This document shows positions 1-7,233 of a DNA stretch of 64,000 bases, piece by piece. The notes below the pieces were generated by a model. The model searched no databases and had not been told where the DNA came from. It was given only the letters and a program-made list of their open reading frames with translations. This stretch comes from Halobacillus dabanensis (GTDB lineage Bacteria; Bacillota; Bacilli; Bacillales; Halobacillaceae): assembly GCF_900114165.1 (NCBI RefSeq), contig NZ_FOSB01000004.1, positions 248,001-312,000 of the forward strand. Reading direction: 5' to 3'. Both the position numbers and the translations under genes were made by a program. Numbering within the stretch: the first letter of the stretch is position 1; the number at the start of each line of letters is the position of its first letter.

Positions 1-405
1 GCTCGCTACAATATAACCACCGCTCCACGGTACTCCGGTACTGTTTTCCGGCATAGCACCCAGGCCTGATACAATGGCGTGGTGAGGGTTCATACCTCCC
101 ATGATCGCTCCAATGACCGGATCCTCTGCCGCTTTCTCCTGTTCATTTACAGGGGCGTCGTCTAGCAGACGTGCGATCATAGTGGAAATCATTTCTACGT
201 GACCCAATTCCTCTGTCCCTGTATCCATGATCAAATCTTTATAACGTTCATCTCCCCTGGCATTCCAGCCCTGGAAAAGATACTGCATCGCAACAGAGAT
301 TTCACCAAATTGCCCTCCAAGGATTTCTTGCAATTTTTTTGCATACATAGGGTCTGGGCGTTCGGGTTTCGCATGGAATTGAAGTTCTTTTCTATGGAAA
401 AAGAT
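1..405 (-). CDS. Manganese catalase, 5' part only (runs off the window)
   Basis: This is the N-terminal 135 residues of a non-haem dimanganese catalase that breaks down hydrogen peroxide, close to B. subtilis YdbD. Recognisable segments are KKLQEILGGQFGE, TEELGHVEM (metal-ligand Glu and His) and GGMNPHHAIVSG. The start is unusual. There is no ATG in frame. By alignment to YdbD as I remember it, the protein should begin at an ATC codon (405-403), 8 nt after a GGAG. TTG at 411 and GTG at 414 are in frame but lie on top of the ribosome site. The gene follows a KGG gene and a yjzC-like gene on the same strand, separated by a small hairpin, so it may be partly read through from them. The C-terminal half lies outside the window. 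The family call is firm and the start is not. Confidence 0.88.
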   Translation of the reverse strand, partial: MFFHRKELQFHAKPERPDPMYAKKLQEILGGQFGEISVAMQYLFQGWNARGDERYKDLIMDTGTEELGHVEMISTMIARLLDDAPVNEQEKAAEDPVIGAIMGGMNPHHAIVSGLGAMPENSTGVPWSGGYIVAS

Positions 406-457
406 AGTCAACACTCCTTCTTAGATTTATATATAGCTAGTTTGCGAGATTAAATTT

Positions 458-479
458 GCCCCTCCTTTTAGAGAGGGGC
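458..479 (-). terminator. Small hairpin between yjzC-like gene and Mn catalase
   Basis: A 7-bp GC-rich stem (GCCCCTC / GAGGGGC) is followed on the minus strand by a short AATTTA run. It follows the yjzC-like stop and precedes the catalase start. It is a weak terminator or attenuator at best. Confidence 0.4.
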
Positions 480-485
480 TTGATT

Positions 486-668
486 TTAAGATGATTTTAC
501 CCAATAAGCTGCATCATTATCTGCTGGAGATGGTGGGAATTGGTCTCCCTCACTCAGCTCGATGGTTTGCTTATTTTTACTAGAGTTACCATTGACGAGG
601 CTGTCTACTTTATATGTGCCACTTTCTGGAGCTTTTTCACCGGTCTTGAACTGCTCTTTCTTTGCCAT
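486..668 (-). CDS. YjzC-like small protein, copy A
   Basis: This 60-residue hydrophilic protein resembles the YjzC family of spore-formers. The typical pattern is visible: QFKTGEKAPESG near the N-terminus, then LSEGDQFPPSP and a C-terminal AAYWVKSS. It has no membrane segment or signal peptide. It begins with ATG 9 nt after GGAGG and follows the KGG gene at 745-1197 by about 76 nt on the same strand. A second copy lies at 7772-7951 beside another KGG gene in opposite orientation. The two coding sequences differ at many positions, yet the spacers before them are nearly identical. The molecular function is unknown. Confidence 0.8.
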   Translation of the reverse strand: MAKKEQFKTGEKAPESGTYKVDSLVNGNSSKNKQTIELSEGDQFPPSPADNDAAYWVKSS

Positions 669-744
669 ATAAAAACACCTCCGTTATAATAGTCGTATCA
701 ATTAAATAAAGTTACCAGCTTTATTGTGTGCGAGCGGCTGAAAT
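669..744 (-). promoter_or_regulatory. Conserved KGG-yjzC spacer, copy A
   Basis: This intergenic stretch is almost identical to the reverse complement of 7696-7771. Both contain an AATAAAG / CTTTATT stem with a 7-nt loop and the GGAGG site for the yjzC-like gene. The spacer is better conserved than the downstream coding sequences. This could be a recent conversion tract or a selected RNA element. Confidence 0.6.
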
Positions 745-900
745 TTAGTTATTGTTAGAACCATTACCTGAATTTCGGCCGCCTTTTTTACCTATTTTCT
801 CGTAATGTTCTTCTCCGTACTTACTACTTGTAGTTTCTCCGCCTTTTTGGCCAATCTCTTCATAGAACTCCTGGTCATGTTCTTGAGCGGTAGTTTCTCC
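672..900. repeat. Inverted repeat, left arm (pairs with 7540-7768)
   Basis: The last 50 codons of the KGG gene plus the spacer match the reverse complement of 7540-7768 with only a few differences. Paired positions add up to 8440. The arms enclose about 6.6 kb of stress and spore genes. Recombination between them would invert that segment. Confidence 0.75.
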
Positions 901-1197
901 ACCTTTTTGACCAATCTCTTCATAAAATTCTTGATCGTGATTCTGAGCGGTAGTTTCTCCGCCTTTTTTACCGATCTCTTCGAAGTGCTCCTGGCTATAT
1001 TCATCGGCTACTTTCTCTCCGCCTTTTTTACCGATCTCTTCGAAGTGCTCCTGGCTGTATTCGTCGGCTACTTTTTCGCCGCCTTTTTGACCAATCTCTT
1101 CAAAATGCTCCTGGTCGTATTTACGGGATGTTTTTTCACCGCCTTTACGGCCAGCTTCCTCTGTAGTCATACTTCTTTTTTGATTATTTTTTGCCAT
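745..1197 (-). CDS. KGG-repeat stress protein (GsiB-like), copy A, mosaic
   Basis: This is a 150-residue, highly charged, glycine-rich protein with seven KGG motifs spaced about 20 residues apart, in the pattern EEIGxKGGExxxxxHDQEFY. That is the stress-induced KGG repeat of B. subtilis GsiB and plant group-1 LEA proteins, which bind water and protect proteins during drying or osmotic stress. The start is the ATG at 1197, 9 nt after AAGGAGG. An upstream in-frame codon at 1218 sits before the ribosome site and was rejected. The first half resembles the gene at 1418-1693. The last 50 residues are identical to those of 7234-7695, so the gene looks like a recombinant of the two. A SigB-like promoter precedes it. 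Confidence 0.88.
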   Translation of the reverse strand: MAKNNQKRSMTTEEAGRKGGEKTSRKYDQEHFEEIGQKGGEKVADEYSQEHFEEIGKKGGEKVADEYSQEHFEEIGKKGGETTAQNHDQEFYEEIGQKGGETTAQEHDQEFYEEIGQKGGETTSSKYGEEHYEKIGKKGGRNSGNGSNNN

Positions 1198-1241
1198 GTT
1201 GATGGACCTCCTTTGCAATTTATCATGTCACATTAACTTCT

Positions 1242-1267
1242 ATTCTCGTTTTTCACCTAAAATAAAC
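1242..1267 (-). promoter_or_regulatory. SigB-like promoter of KGG copy A
   Basis: On the minus strand GTTTAT (1267-1262) is followed after 14 nt by GAGAAT (1247-1242). This resembles the general-stress sigma-B pattern GTTT...GGGTAT. The -10 box is imperfect. Stress control would fit a GsiB-like product. Confidence 0.4.
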
Positions 1268-1417
1268 CATTTTTCCTTAAAAAATTTATTGTTAACCCGG
1301 TTTTAATAGTTTCATCATGTAATGCTAACGGTCTTTTCATCTTTTCCATAACGCCAATAGTATTTTTAGGATTTCGTGACTCGATTTAAATTTTTCAAAT
1401 AGTGGAATTATTCCAAA

Positions 1418-1693
1418 TTAGGAATTAGGAACGGAGCCGTTTCCTGAGTTCCGGCCACCTTTTTGTCCGATGTCCTCATAATGTTCTTTCCCATATTTTT
1501 CGCTGGTGGTCTCCCCACCCTCTTGACCGATATTTCCAAAATGTTCCTGGCTATATTCGCCGGCTACTTTTTCGCCGCCTTTTTGACCAATCTCTTCAAA
1601 ATGCTCCTGGTCGTATTTACGGGATATTTTTCCACCGCCTTTACGGCCAGCTTCCTCTGTAGTCATACTTCTTTTTTGATTACTTTTTGCCAT
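1418..1693 (-). CDS. KGG-repeat stress protein (GsiB-like), short copy
   Basis: This 91-residue hydrophilic KGG-repeat protein has the same design as its neighbour at 745-1197 but only four repeat units. One unit has decayed from KGG to EGG. Its N-terminus, with MTTEEAGRKGG and KYDQEHFEEIG, closely matches the neighbour. Its tail ends in NSGNGSVPNS instead of NSGNGSNNN. The start is the ATG at 1693, 9 nt after AAGGAGG. The in-frame codon at 1714 lies upstream of that site. It has its own promoter region, similar in sequence to that of 745-1197, which points to tandem duplication. The expected role is protection under desiccation or salt stress, inferred from GsiB. Confidence 0.85.
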   Translation of the reverse strand: MAKSNQKRSMTTEEAGRKGGGKISRKYDQEHFEEIGQKGGEKVAGEYSQEHFGNIGQEGGETTSEKYGKEHYEDIGQKGGRNSGNGSVPNS

Positions 1694-1737
1694 CTCAAAC
1701 GACCTCCTTAGCAATTTATCGTGTCACATTAAGTTCA

Positions 1738-1762
1738 TTTCTCATTTCTCGGTAGAATAAAC
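1738..1762 (-). promoter_or_regulatory. SigB-like promoter of short KGG gene
   Basis: On the minus strand GTTTAT (1762-1757) is followed after 13 nt by GAGAAA (1743-1738). The arrangement is the same as in front of the neighbouring KGG gene, and the surrounding sequence is also similar. Confidence 0.35.
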
Positions 1763-1850
1763 TGTGTTAGAACACTATGAAACATCACTCTTGTAATATC
1801 AGGAACTATCATGTAAAACTTACTTTCACGTTCTCTTTTGCTCCCTTGAA

Positions 1851-1876
1851 GTTTACGAAAGGAAATGTCCGGTTAT
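1851..1876 (+). promoter_or_regulatory. SigB-like promoter of DUF2512 gene
   Basis: GTTTAC (1851-1856) and GGTTAT (1871-1876) are separated by 14 nt. This is a good match to the sigma-B pattern, about 40 nt upstream of the start codon at 1915. Confidence 0.45.
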
Positions 1877-1914
1877 AGAAACATATAACCTAATATGAAA
1901 GGGGAGTTATAACT

Positions 1915-2292
1915 ATGGAACATGTTAAAGCTTTAGCAATCAAAAGCGTCTTAACATTGATTGTGCTTTATCTCGTTTTAGGAATTGGTTATGGGGCTTC
2001 CTTTGGAGGAGTATTGCTGCTCACACTAGTCTTGGGTGCCATATCCTATCTGTCAGGGGATCTTTTTATTCTTCCCAAAACGAACAATTTACCTGCCACA
2101 ATTGCTGATCTTGGTTTAACTTTCCTCGTCGTATGGGCGGCTGCCAGTTGGTTCATGAGTATCGACGGCTCCGCATTACTTGCGGCATTAATCTCAGCAG
2201 TCATTATTGCAATAGCAGAATATGGATTTCATATTTATTTAGCTTCACATGTTTTACCGAAGAATAACCGTGTACGATCCTATGCTCACTAA
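1915..2292 (+). CDS. DUF2512 (YndM-like) membrane protein
   Basis: This 125-residue protein has four hydrophobic helices, at about residues 10-27, 30-48, 60-83 and 88-110. It shows the LSGDLFILPKTNNLPATIADLGL loop typical of the YndM/DUF2512 family found in spore-forming Bacillaceae. Its function is unknown. The start ATG lies 9 nt after GGGGAG. It has a SigB-like promoter and lies among general-stress genes, so a stress-related envelope role is plausible but only inferred. No catalytic motif is visible. Confidence 0.8.
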   Translation: MEHVKALAIKSVLTLIVLYLVLGIGYGASFGGVLLLTLVLGAISYLSGDLFILPKTNNLPATIADLGLTFLVVWAAASWFMSIDGSALLAALISAVIIAIAEYGFHIYLASHVLPKNNRVRSYAH

Positions 2293-2485
2293 AAAATATC
2301 AGCAAATAACCAGCTCCTAAAACTACAAGGGGGCTGGTTTTTTTATTCTTCTCTTCTCCTAGGTAATAAGGGAAAGGTACCCCTGTTGCTAAGAGAAAAA
2401 CCCCTTTAAAAATCATTTGGAACTCTGTTTATTTAAAAATATGAGGGGTAATAAAGTTTGTACTTGATTTATTCGGGGGAGTTTG

Positions 2486-3403
2486 ATGGAACGCACTCTG
2501 CTTGGTGCCCTGTCTTTGTCGTTAGCCGCAAGCATATGGGGAGGTATGTTTGTCGCAAGTAAATATGTGTTAGAATATATCCCTCCTTTCACTTTAATGG
2601 TTATTCGGTATTTCATCGGAAGTATTGTCCTCTTCTCTTTACTGAAATGGACGCAAAAAGACAATAGAGCAAAGACAAAGAAAGACTGGTTTCTATTACT
2701 TTGGATTGGCTTTATCGGTTATCTGGTGACTATTTCATTTCAATTTATTGGAGTAGAATTATCGAATGCCCACACAGGATCACTACTTACTGCTACCACT
2801 CCTATCTTTCTAGTATTATTCGCCAGGATAATTCTGAAAGAAAAGATTACGGCAAGAAAGGCCGCCTCACTTCTGTTAGCTATAACAGGCGTTACAATTG
2901 TGATTGAATGGGATACTGGGATGGGTGATTACTTAACGGGAAGTATTATCCTAGTTATGGCAGCCATTTCATGGGCTTTACTTTCGGTTTATGTAAAAAT
3001 TGCTGCAAAAAAGTTCTCTTCATTGGAAATAACTGGATATGGTATTTTTTTTGGAATGCTTATGACTTCCCCGTTGATGGTGTGGGAATTGCAGTCAACT
3101 ATTTTGCCACTGCCAAATGGGAGTATTATTGTAGGGATTGTATATCTTGGTGTGGTTTCAACAGCAGGCGGCTTTTATTTCTGGAATAAAGGTATGGAAC
3201 TTATGGAAGCAGGTGTAGGGTCATTATTTTACTTTTTTCAGCCATTAGTAGGATCTTTGTTTGGTTGGCTACTATTAGGAGAATCCTTAAGCCTAAATTT
3301 TTTTATTGGCTTTGCAATCATTATGCTCAGTATTATAGTGGTGACAGTTAAGCCATTCCGAAAGCAAAGAACCCGTTACTTGCAAAATAAAAAAGCCCAA
3401 TAA
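2486..3403 (+). CDS. EamA-family (DMT superfamily) transporter
   Basis: This 305-residue, ten-helix membrane protein is built from two EamA halves, about residues 10-140 and 155-290. The N-terminal signature (SIWGGMFVASKYVLE) and the second-half motif (LGVVSTAGGFYFWNKGME) are typical of drug/metabolite exporters of the YdcZ/RhaT/YicL kind. The substrate cannot be read from the sequence. The start is the ATG at 2486. A TTG just before it abuts the ribosome site and is less likely. The gene stands alone and ends in a hairpin terminator shared with the converging DUF2071 gene. Confidence 0.85.
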   Translation: MERTLLGALSLSLAASIWGGMFVASKYVLEYIPPFTLMVIRYFIGSIVLFSLLKWTQKDNRAKTKKDWFLLLWIGFIGYLVTISFQFIGVELSNAHTGSLLTATTPIFLVLFARIILKEKITARKAASLLLAITGVTIVIEWDTGMGDYLTGSIILVMAAISWALLSVYVKIAAKKFSSLEITGYGIFFGMLMTSPLMVWELQSTILPLPNGSIIVGIVYLGVVSTAGGFYFWNKGMELMEAGVGSLFYFFQPLVGSLFGWLLLGESLSLNFFIGFAIIMLSIIVVTVKPFRKQRTRYLQNKKAQ

Positions 3404-3406
3404 CAA

Positions 3407-3432
3407 GAAGCTTCCTTAAAAAAGGAAGCTTC
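3407..3432. terminator. Bidirectional terminator
   Basis: An 11-bp stem (GAAGCTTCCTT and its complement) sits directly after the EamA stop codon. It also contains the stop codon of the converging DUF2071 gene. Confidence 0.75.
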
Positions 3433-4168
3433 ATTTAATGATTTTTATAGGCCAAAATAAAACACGCTTCTCAGGTGAATAATGAAAGAGCACCCTCCCC
3501 TTCCCAAGAGTTTCAAAATCAAAAGGAGTCAACTGATAGGTCTGGATGTTGGCCTCTACTTCCTGCACCTGCCAGGGCATATGGTGTATACCTACTTCCA
3601 CGGTATTATTTCTGTTGGTTTTCCAGGCATAGTATCTTTCAAGCAGCCATTCATCAAGTGAACCTGACTTTGAAAAGTAAGCGGAAGAATGAGGACGGAA
3701 GGATGCCCGCAGACTAGCCTTTGATTTCCCCCAACGCTTACTTTTATAATGAATATTATTTCCTTCCCGCCACATACCCATTTGAGCATAGAAATAAGGG
3801 AGAGTCGTTACTCTTGCCCCTAAAACAGCCATCAGTTTGTTAGCATCCAAGCTAAAGAAATACAATCCCGGCAAGCCATTCTTCTTTACATATGTTCTCA
3901 CATTGAGCTCTAAGTAGGAATGCAAGTAGGGGATGGATGGTGTCTTGCGGAAATGCATGTCCGTCACTTCAAATGGCAGAATTGTCACCCAAGCTTCTCC
4001 TTGATAGCAATCAACAACCATTCCTTCCGGAAGATGTGCTTGTAGCGCTTGTTTAGATACGGTGAAATGCATAAAAAGGAGGTTTTCCCACTTTTGGCTC
4101 ATCACCCATGGGCCATGTGGTAAAGGAGTTTGGCGATGATCTGTTTGTTCGAGGATTTCTTCGTACAT
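3431..4168 (-). CDS. DUF2071 (YqjF-like) protein
   Basis: This 245-residue soluble protein belongs to the DUF2071/YqjF family. Family features are the N-terminal HGPWVMSQKWENLLFMHF segment, LPEGMVVDCYQGEAWVTILPF, and the central ELNVRTYVKKNGLPGLYFFSLDAN. The family shares a fold with acetoacetate decarboxylase, but I see no evidence of that activity here. The stop codon lies inside the shared terminator hairpin. The gene is preceded by the terminator of the CBS gene, so it is probably monocistronic. Its cellular role is unknown. Confidence 0.82.
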   Translation of the reverse strand: MYEEILEQTDHRQTPLPHGPWVMSQKWENLLFMHFTVSKQALQAHLPEGMVVDCYQGEAWVTILPFEVTDMHFRKTPSIPYLHSYLELNVRTYVKKNGLPGLYFFSLDANKLMAVLGARVTTLPYFYAQMGMWREGNNIHYKSKRWGKSKASLRASFRPHSSAYFSKSGSLDEWLLERYYAWKTNRNNTVEVGIHHMPWQVQEVEANIQTYQLTPFDFETLGKGRVLFHYSPEKRVLFWPIKIIK

Positions 4169-4187
4169 AACCTTACCTCCTAAAAAA

Positions 4188-4216
4188 GCGCAGTAGAAGA
4201 AAAACTTCTACTGCGC
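4188..4216 (-). terminator. Terminator of CBS-domain gene
   Basis: A perfect 12-bp stem (GCGCAGTAGAAG and its complement) has a 5-nt loop and is followed on the minus strand by TTTTTTA. It lies 17 nt after the CBS gene. Confidence 0.85.
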
Positions 4217-4232
4217 TCTCTTCTTTATCTTT

Positions 4233-4655
4233 TTAGTTATTTGCATAGCCTTTGGAAACTTCACGCACAATGTCACCAGCGACATCGTCGGAACCTTGGG
4301 CACCTACATCTCCAAGGGAGATAACACCTTGAATGGAATCATTTTCTACAACTAAAAGTCGTTTGATTTGATGTTCCTGCATTAAACGAGCTGCCTCTTC
4401 CGCGTCCATATCCGGATAACCCGTAATAATTTTTTCTGTCATTACATCGGAAGCTTTCACATTATCAGATGACCCTTTGGCAAGCCCTTTGACAACAATG
4501 TCACGGTCTGTAACGACCCCAACATATTTGTCACCTTCTACCAGCGGTACAAAACCTACATCCTCTTCTTTCATATGCTTGGCGACTGTGACCAAATCAT
4601 CTGTAGCATTGCATGTAGCCAAATTAGTGCTCATCAGCTCATTTACTACTGTCAT
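4233..4655 (-). CDS. Two-CBS-domain protein (YhcV-like)
   Basis: This 140-residue protein is made of two CBS domains, about residues 8-60 and 72-128, with the repeated patterns VGVVTDRDIV and QGVISLGDVG. Such stand-alone CBS pairs bind adenine nucleotides and act as energy or redox sensors. The closest B. subtilis relative I recall is YhcV. The start is the ATG at 4655, placed 8 nt after AAGGTGG. The GTG at 4667 overlaps that ribosome site and was rejected. No partner enzyme is adjacent, so the target is unknown. Confidence 0.85.
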   Translation of the reverse strand: MTVVNELMSTNLATCNATDDLVTVAKHMKEEDVGFVPLVEGDKYVGVVTDRDIVVKGLAKGSSDNVKASDVMTEKIITGYPDMDAEEAARLMQEHQIKRLLVVENDSIQGVISLGDVGAQGSDDVAGDIVREVSKGYANN

Positions 4656-5170
4656 GGTTCCAACCACCTTTCAAGTAAAATTTTTAAATTTACTTACATT
4701 CTCCCAATTGCCATGATTTGGAGGTTGTTAAACATGAAGTTGAAAAATGATCCAAAATCCCTTGGTATAGAAAATAGAAATCATGCCTGATAATTTTGGT
4801 ATCTTGGAAAAGCTTTTTCCTATATAAAAAAGATGATTTCTCTTGTAGGTATGGCTCAAAAAGACTGAGAAAATATGTATCCAATATCATTGGATCTTAC
4901 TCTCCACTCTCTGTAGAGTGGAGAATTTTTCTTATAAAGGATGGATAAATTGGGTGTATATTATTAACCCATTAGTCGTTGATTACATAGAATCAACATT
5001 TTTGATTGGAGCTGGTGGCTGGGGGAGGGTCACCTTTCTATTTACGGTTTCTCTAAGCAATGATATCAACCTCTACGAATAAAAAACAATTACCGGTGGA
5101 TATTAAAAGGGTTCGTAAATCCCTAAATAAGGGAAAAAATAACTTTTACTATAATAAAGGAGACGATGAC
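4656..5170. other. Non-coding stretch with promoters and a candidate RNA
   Basis: This 515-nt gap lies between the divergent CBS and CotF-like genes. It contains the CBS promoter region, a run of three hairpins ending in an orphan terminator (see 4800-4930), and the CotF-like leader. No convincing protein-coding gene is present. A 66-codon minus-strand frame at 4690-4890 was rejected. Confidence 0.6.
4800..4930 (+). ncRNA. Candidate structured small RNA ending in an orphan terminator
   Basis: Three palindromes follow each other: GGAAAAGCTTTTTCC (4806-4820), ATCCAAT-ATC-ATTGGAT (4879-4895), and a perfect 10-bp stem at 4901-4924 with a CTGT loop followed by ATTTTT. The last is a textbook intrinsic terminator on the plus strand. 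The nearest plus-strand gene upstream ended 1.5 kb earlier at its own terminator. I could not identify a clear promoter, and no known RNA family is recognised. Confidence 0.3.
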
Positions 5171-5722
5171 ATGAAACTTGCTTCACATGAATTGAACGAT
5201 TTAGCCGAATTAACTATGGGGTGCTATAATACAATCGGTTGTATGGCAAGCTTTATTCAACAAGCTCAAGATCCCGAACTCAAGCAGATGCTCACTCGTC
5301 AGTTTCCCCTACATGTCGCTGATTATAATTTGAAGGTCGAGTTCTTACAAAGTCAAAGTACACCGGACATAGATAAATTTCAGCCTGATCAACAGGTACG
5401 GAAGCTTAGTGATTTTACTTCTAATGTAGGCACACCTCAGCCAGGTCAGCCAAGAACAGAAGTACAAACCCATACTGACAGAGAGATTGCGACTGCATAT
5501 TTACTAAATCAGAAAGGTTCAGCTAAGAATTATGCTGTAGCTTCCGTGGAATGTGCGAATCCAGATTTAAGACATTTTCTAGAGAAAGCCTTTCTAAATA
5601 GCAACCGGCATGCTTATGAAGTATGGCAATATATGGTTCAGAAAGGATATTACCCACTGTTACCAGCTTCTGAAGAAAGCTTAAGTTCCCTCAGCTCTTT
5701 CTTCCAACCCGTTCAGCAATAG
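5171..5722 (+). CDS. CotF-like spore coat protein
   Basis: This 183-residue soluble helical protein is similar to the CotF/YhcQ family of spore coat proteins. Typical stretches are HELNDLAELTMGCYNTIGC at the N-terminus, then DREIATAYLLNQKGSAKNYA and ANPDLRHFLEKAFLNSNRHAYEVWQYM, the ferritin-like helical core shared by CotF proteins. The start is the ATG at 5171, 8 nt after AAAGGAG. An upstream in-frame ATG at 5060 has no ribosome site. The gene is followed by a good terminator. The next gene, a DUF3231 protein, has a related helical-bundle design. Confidence 0.82.
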   Translation: MKLASHELNDLAELTMGCYNTIGCMASFIQQAQDPELKQMLTRQFPLHVADYNLKVEFLQSQSTPDIDKFQPDQQVRKLSDFTSNVGTPQPGQPRTEVQTHTDREIATAYLLNQKGSAKNYAVASVECANPDLRHFLEKAFLNSNRHAYEVWQYMVQKGYYPLLPASEESLSSLSSFFQPVQQ

Positions 5723-5742
5723 AAATAAAAGCACTATATTAG

Positions 5743-5777
5743 AGAGCTCCCATGCGAATTCGGGAGCTCTTGTTTTG
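5743..5777 (+). terminator. Terminator of CotF-like gene
   Basis: A 9-bp stem (AGAGCTCCC / GGGAGCTCT) is followed by TTGTTTT, about 20 nt after the stop codon. Confidence 0.8.
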
Positions 5778-5870
5778 CTGTATGTTTTATAAAAGTAACA
5801 TTTAAAACCTGTATACTTTCCCTCTATAAGAGAATGATAAAGTTATCTAATCATTATGGGGGTTTTTTCC

Positions 5871-6872
5871 ATGCAAGGTGAACATAAACCAAGGTTGACA
5901 TCATCAGAATTTTCCATAGTATGGAATAGTTATCAACAAAACAGTTTTTCCATATGTATGCTCAAATACTTTTTAGCAAATGTTGATGATCAGGATGTTA
6001 AATCAGTTTTAGAATTCGCATTATTTATATCAGAAAGAAACTTTGATATAAGTCGTGAGTTGCTACAAGAGGATAATCAACCAATCCCTGTCGGTTTCAC
6101 AGAGGAAGACGTATGTGAAAGCGCACCACGCTTATATTCGGATACCTTTTACCTCTACTACCTTAAAAACATGGCAAAGGTTGGTTTATCTGTTTATGGT
6201 GTAGCTTTGGCAGCCTCTGCCAAATCAGAGGTTCGGGATTTTTTAAGTCAAGCGATCCAAACCTCGACAGAACTATATAACAAAACCACAAATGTCTTAT
6301 TGTCCAAAGGAATATTTATAAGAGCCCCTTTTGTGTCAACAACTGATACTATTGATTTTATTGATAAAAAGAATTATTTAGGTGGCTTTTTTAGCAATAG
6401 ACCTATAAATATAATTGAGATCACCCATATACAGGCAAACAACGAAACGAACATGATTGGTAATGTTCTTTTAAAAGGTTTCGCTCAAGTGGCAAAGGAT
6501 AAGAAAGTTCGTGCCTATTGCATAAGAGGTGCTGAAATAGCAAAAAAACATGTGGAAGTTTTTCAATCCATGTTAACTAAGGAGGATATTCAACCCCCAG
6601 CGGCCTCTGACCTTGAGGTAACTGATTCTACTAAATCACCATTCACAGACAAACTGATCATGTATCAAACATCATTATTAATTTCATCAAGCATATCAAA
6701 TTATGCCACAGCTTCAGCAGCGAGTTTAAGAACGGATATTGCCACATCTTATGTTCGTTTAACAACAGAAAATGCTCAATATGCAAAAGACGGTGTAGAA
6801 ATAATGATTAAGAACGAATGGTTAGAGCAACCACCACAAGTCACCAATCATAAGGGATTAACAAAAGGGTAA
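5871..6872 (+). CDS. DUF3231 family protein
   Basis: This 333-residue protein consists of two similar halves, each a DUF3231 helical domain (about 5-165 and 175-325). The half-start pattern LTSSEFSIVWNSYQQNSFS recurs in weaker form as INIIEITHIQANNETNMIG. The family is common in spore-forming Bacillaceae and has an unknown role. Its ferritin-like helical bundles resemble the CotF domain next door, so a spore-associated role is a reasonable guess only. The start is the ATG at 5871. The ATG at 5856 lies inside the only ribosome site (GGGGG). The gene has its own promoter region after the CotF terminator. Confidence 0.8.
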   Translation: MQGEHKPRLTSSEFSIVWNSYQQNSFSICMLKYFLANVDDQDVKSVLEFALFISERNFDISRELLQEDNQPIPVGFTEEDVCESAPRLYSDTFYLYYLKNMAKVGLSVYGVALAASAKSEVRDFLSQAIQTSTELYNKTTNVLLSKGIFIRAPFVSTTDTIDFIDKKNYLGGFFSNRPINIIEITHIQANNETNMIGNVLLKGFAQVAKDKKVRAYCIRGAEIAKKHVEVFQSMLTKEDIQPPAASDLEVTDSTKSPFTDKLIMYQTSLLISSSISNYATASAASLRTDIATSYVRLTTENAQYAKDGVEIMIKNEWLEQPPQVTNHKGLTKG

Positions 6873-7233
6873 GCGTAAAACACTTGATACCCCCCTGTTT
6901 ATTCATTTATAAAATGCCTCGCTCAGTGTTTAAAATCACCTAACTACATTCTGTATTTTAAAAACTTCAGGTATTAATGCATGATGGTCAACCAGTTTTC
7001 CAGGGTTGGCCACTTTCTTTCCTCCAAATATGGAAGAAGATGTTGTTGTAAAGGGGGCTGCTGTTCGCAAGGTTAAATTTACTTGTTCTAGGAACCATTG
7101 CTATCCTAGTTAAAAATAGAATCAGATAAAACTCTACTTATATTAAGAAAATATTACAATCAAAATTTATGTTTGAATTCCATTAAGCTGGTGGTACATA
7201 TTAATATATCAATAAGATAGGAGGTAGATGGAA
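6873..7233. other. Non-coding stretch before KGG copy B
   Basis: This 361-nt AT-rich gap holds a weak hairpin (TGGTCAACC with GGTTGGCCA, about 6985-7011) followed by pyrimidines, a possible terminator for the DUF3231 gene. A SigB-like pair (GTTTGA at 7171, GTGGTA at 7191, 14 nt apart) precedes the KGG gene. Nothing else is recognisable. Confidence 0.5.
7171..7196 (+). promoter_or_regulatory. SigB-like promoter of KGG copy B (weak)
   Basis: GTTTGA and GTGGTA are 14 nt apart, about 40 nt before the start codon. The match is weaker than at the other stress genes. The sequence is unrelated to the promoters of the two minus-strand KGG copies. Confidence 0.3.

Noticed and set aside
805-1236. Long open frame on the plus strand opposite the KGG gene (also at 1463-1711, 7201-7635 and 7337-7648)
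   Set aside because: These are shadow frames created by the codon repetition of the KGG genes. They have no ribosome site or family match.
4690-4890. 66-codon minus-strand frame upstream of the CBS gene
   Set aside because: It has a distant GGAG, no recognisable family, a composition like AT-rich non-coding DNA, and overlaps the hairpin region.
5060-5170. N-terminal extension of the CotF-like gene
   Set aside because: The ATG at 5060 has no ribosome site. The ATG at 5171 has a strong one and begins at the family N-terminus.
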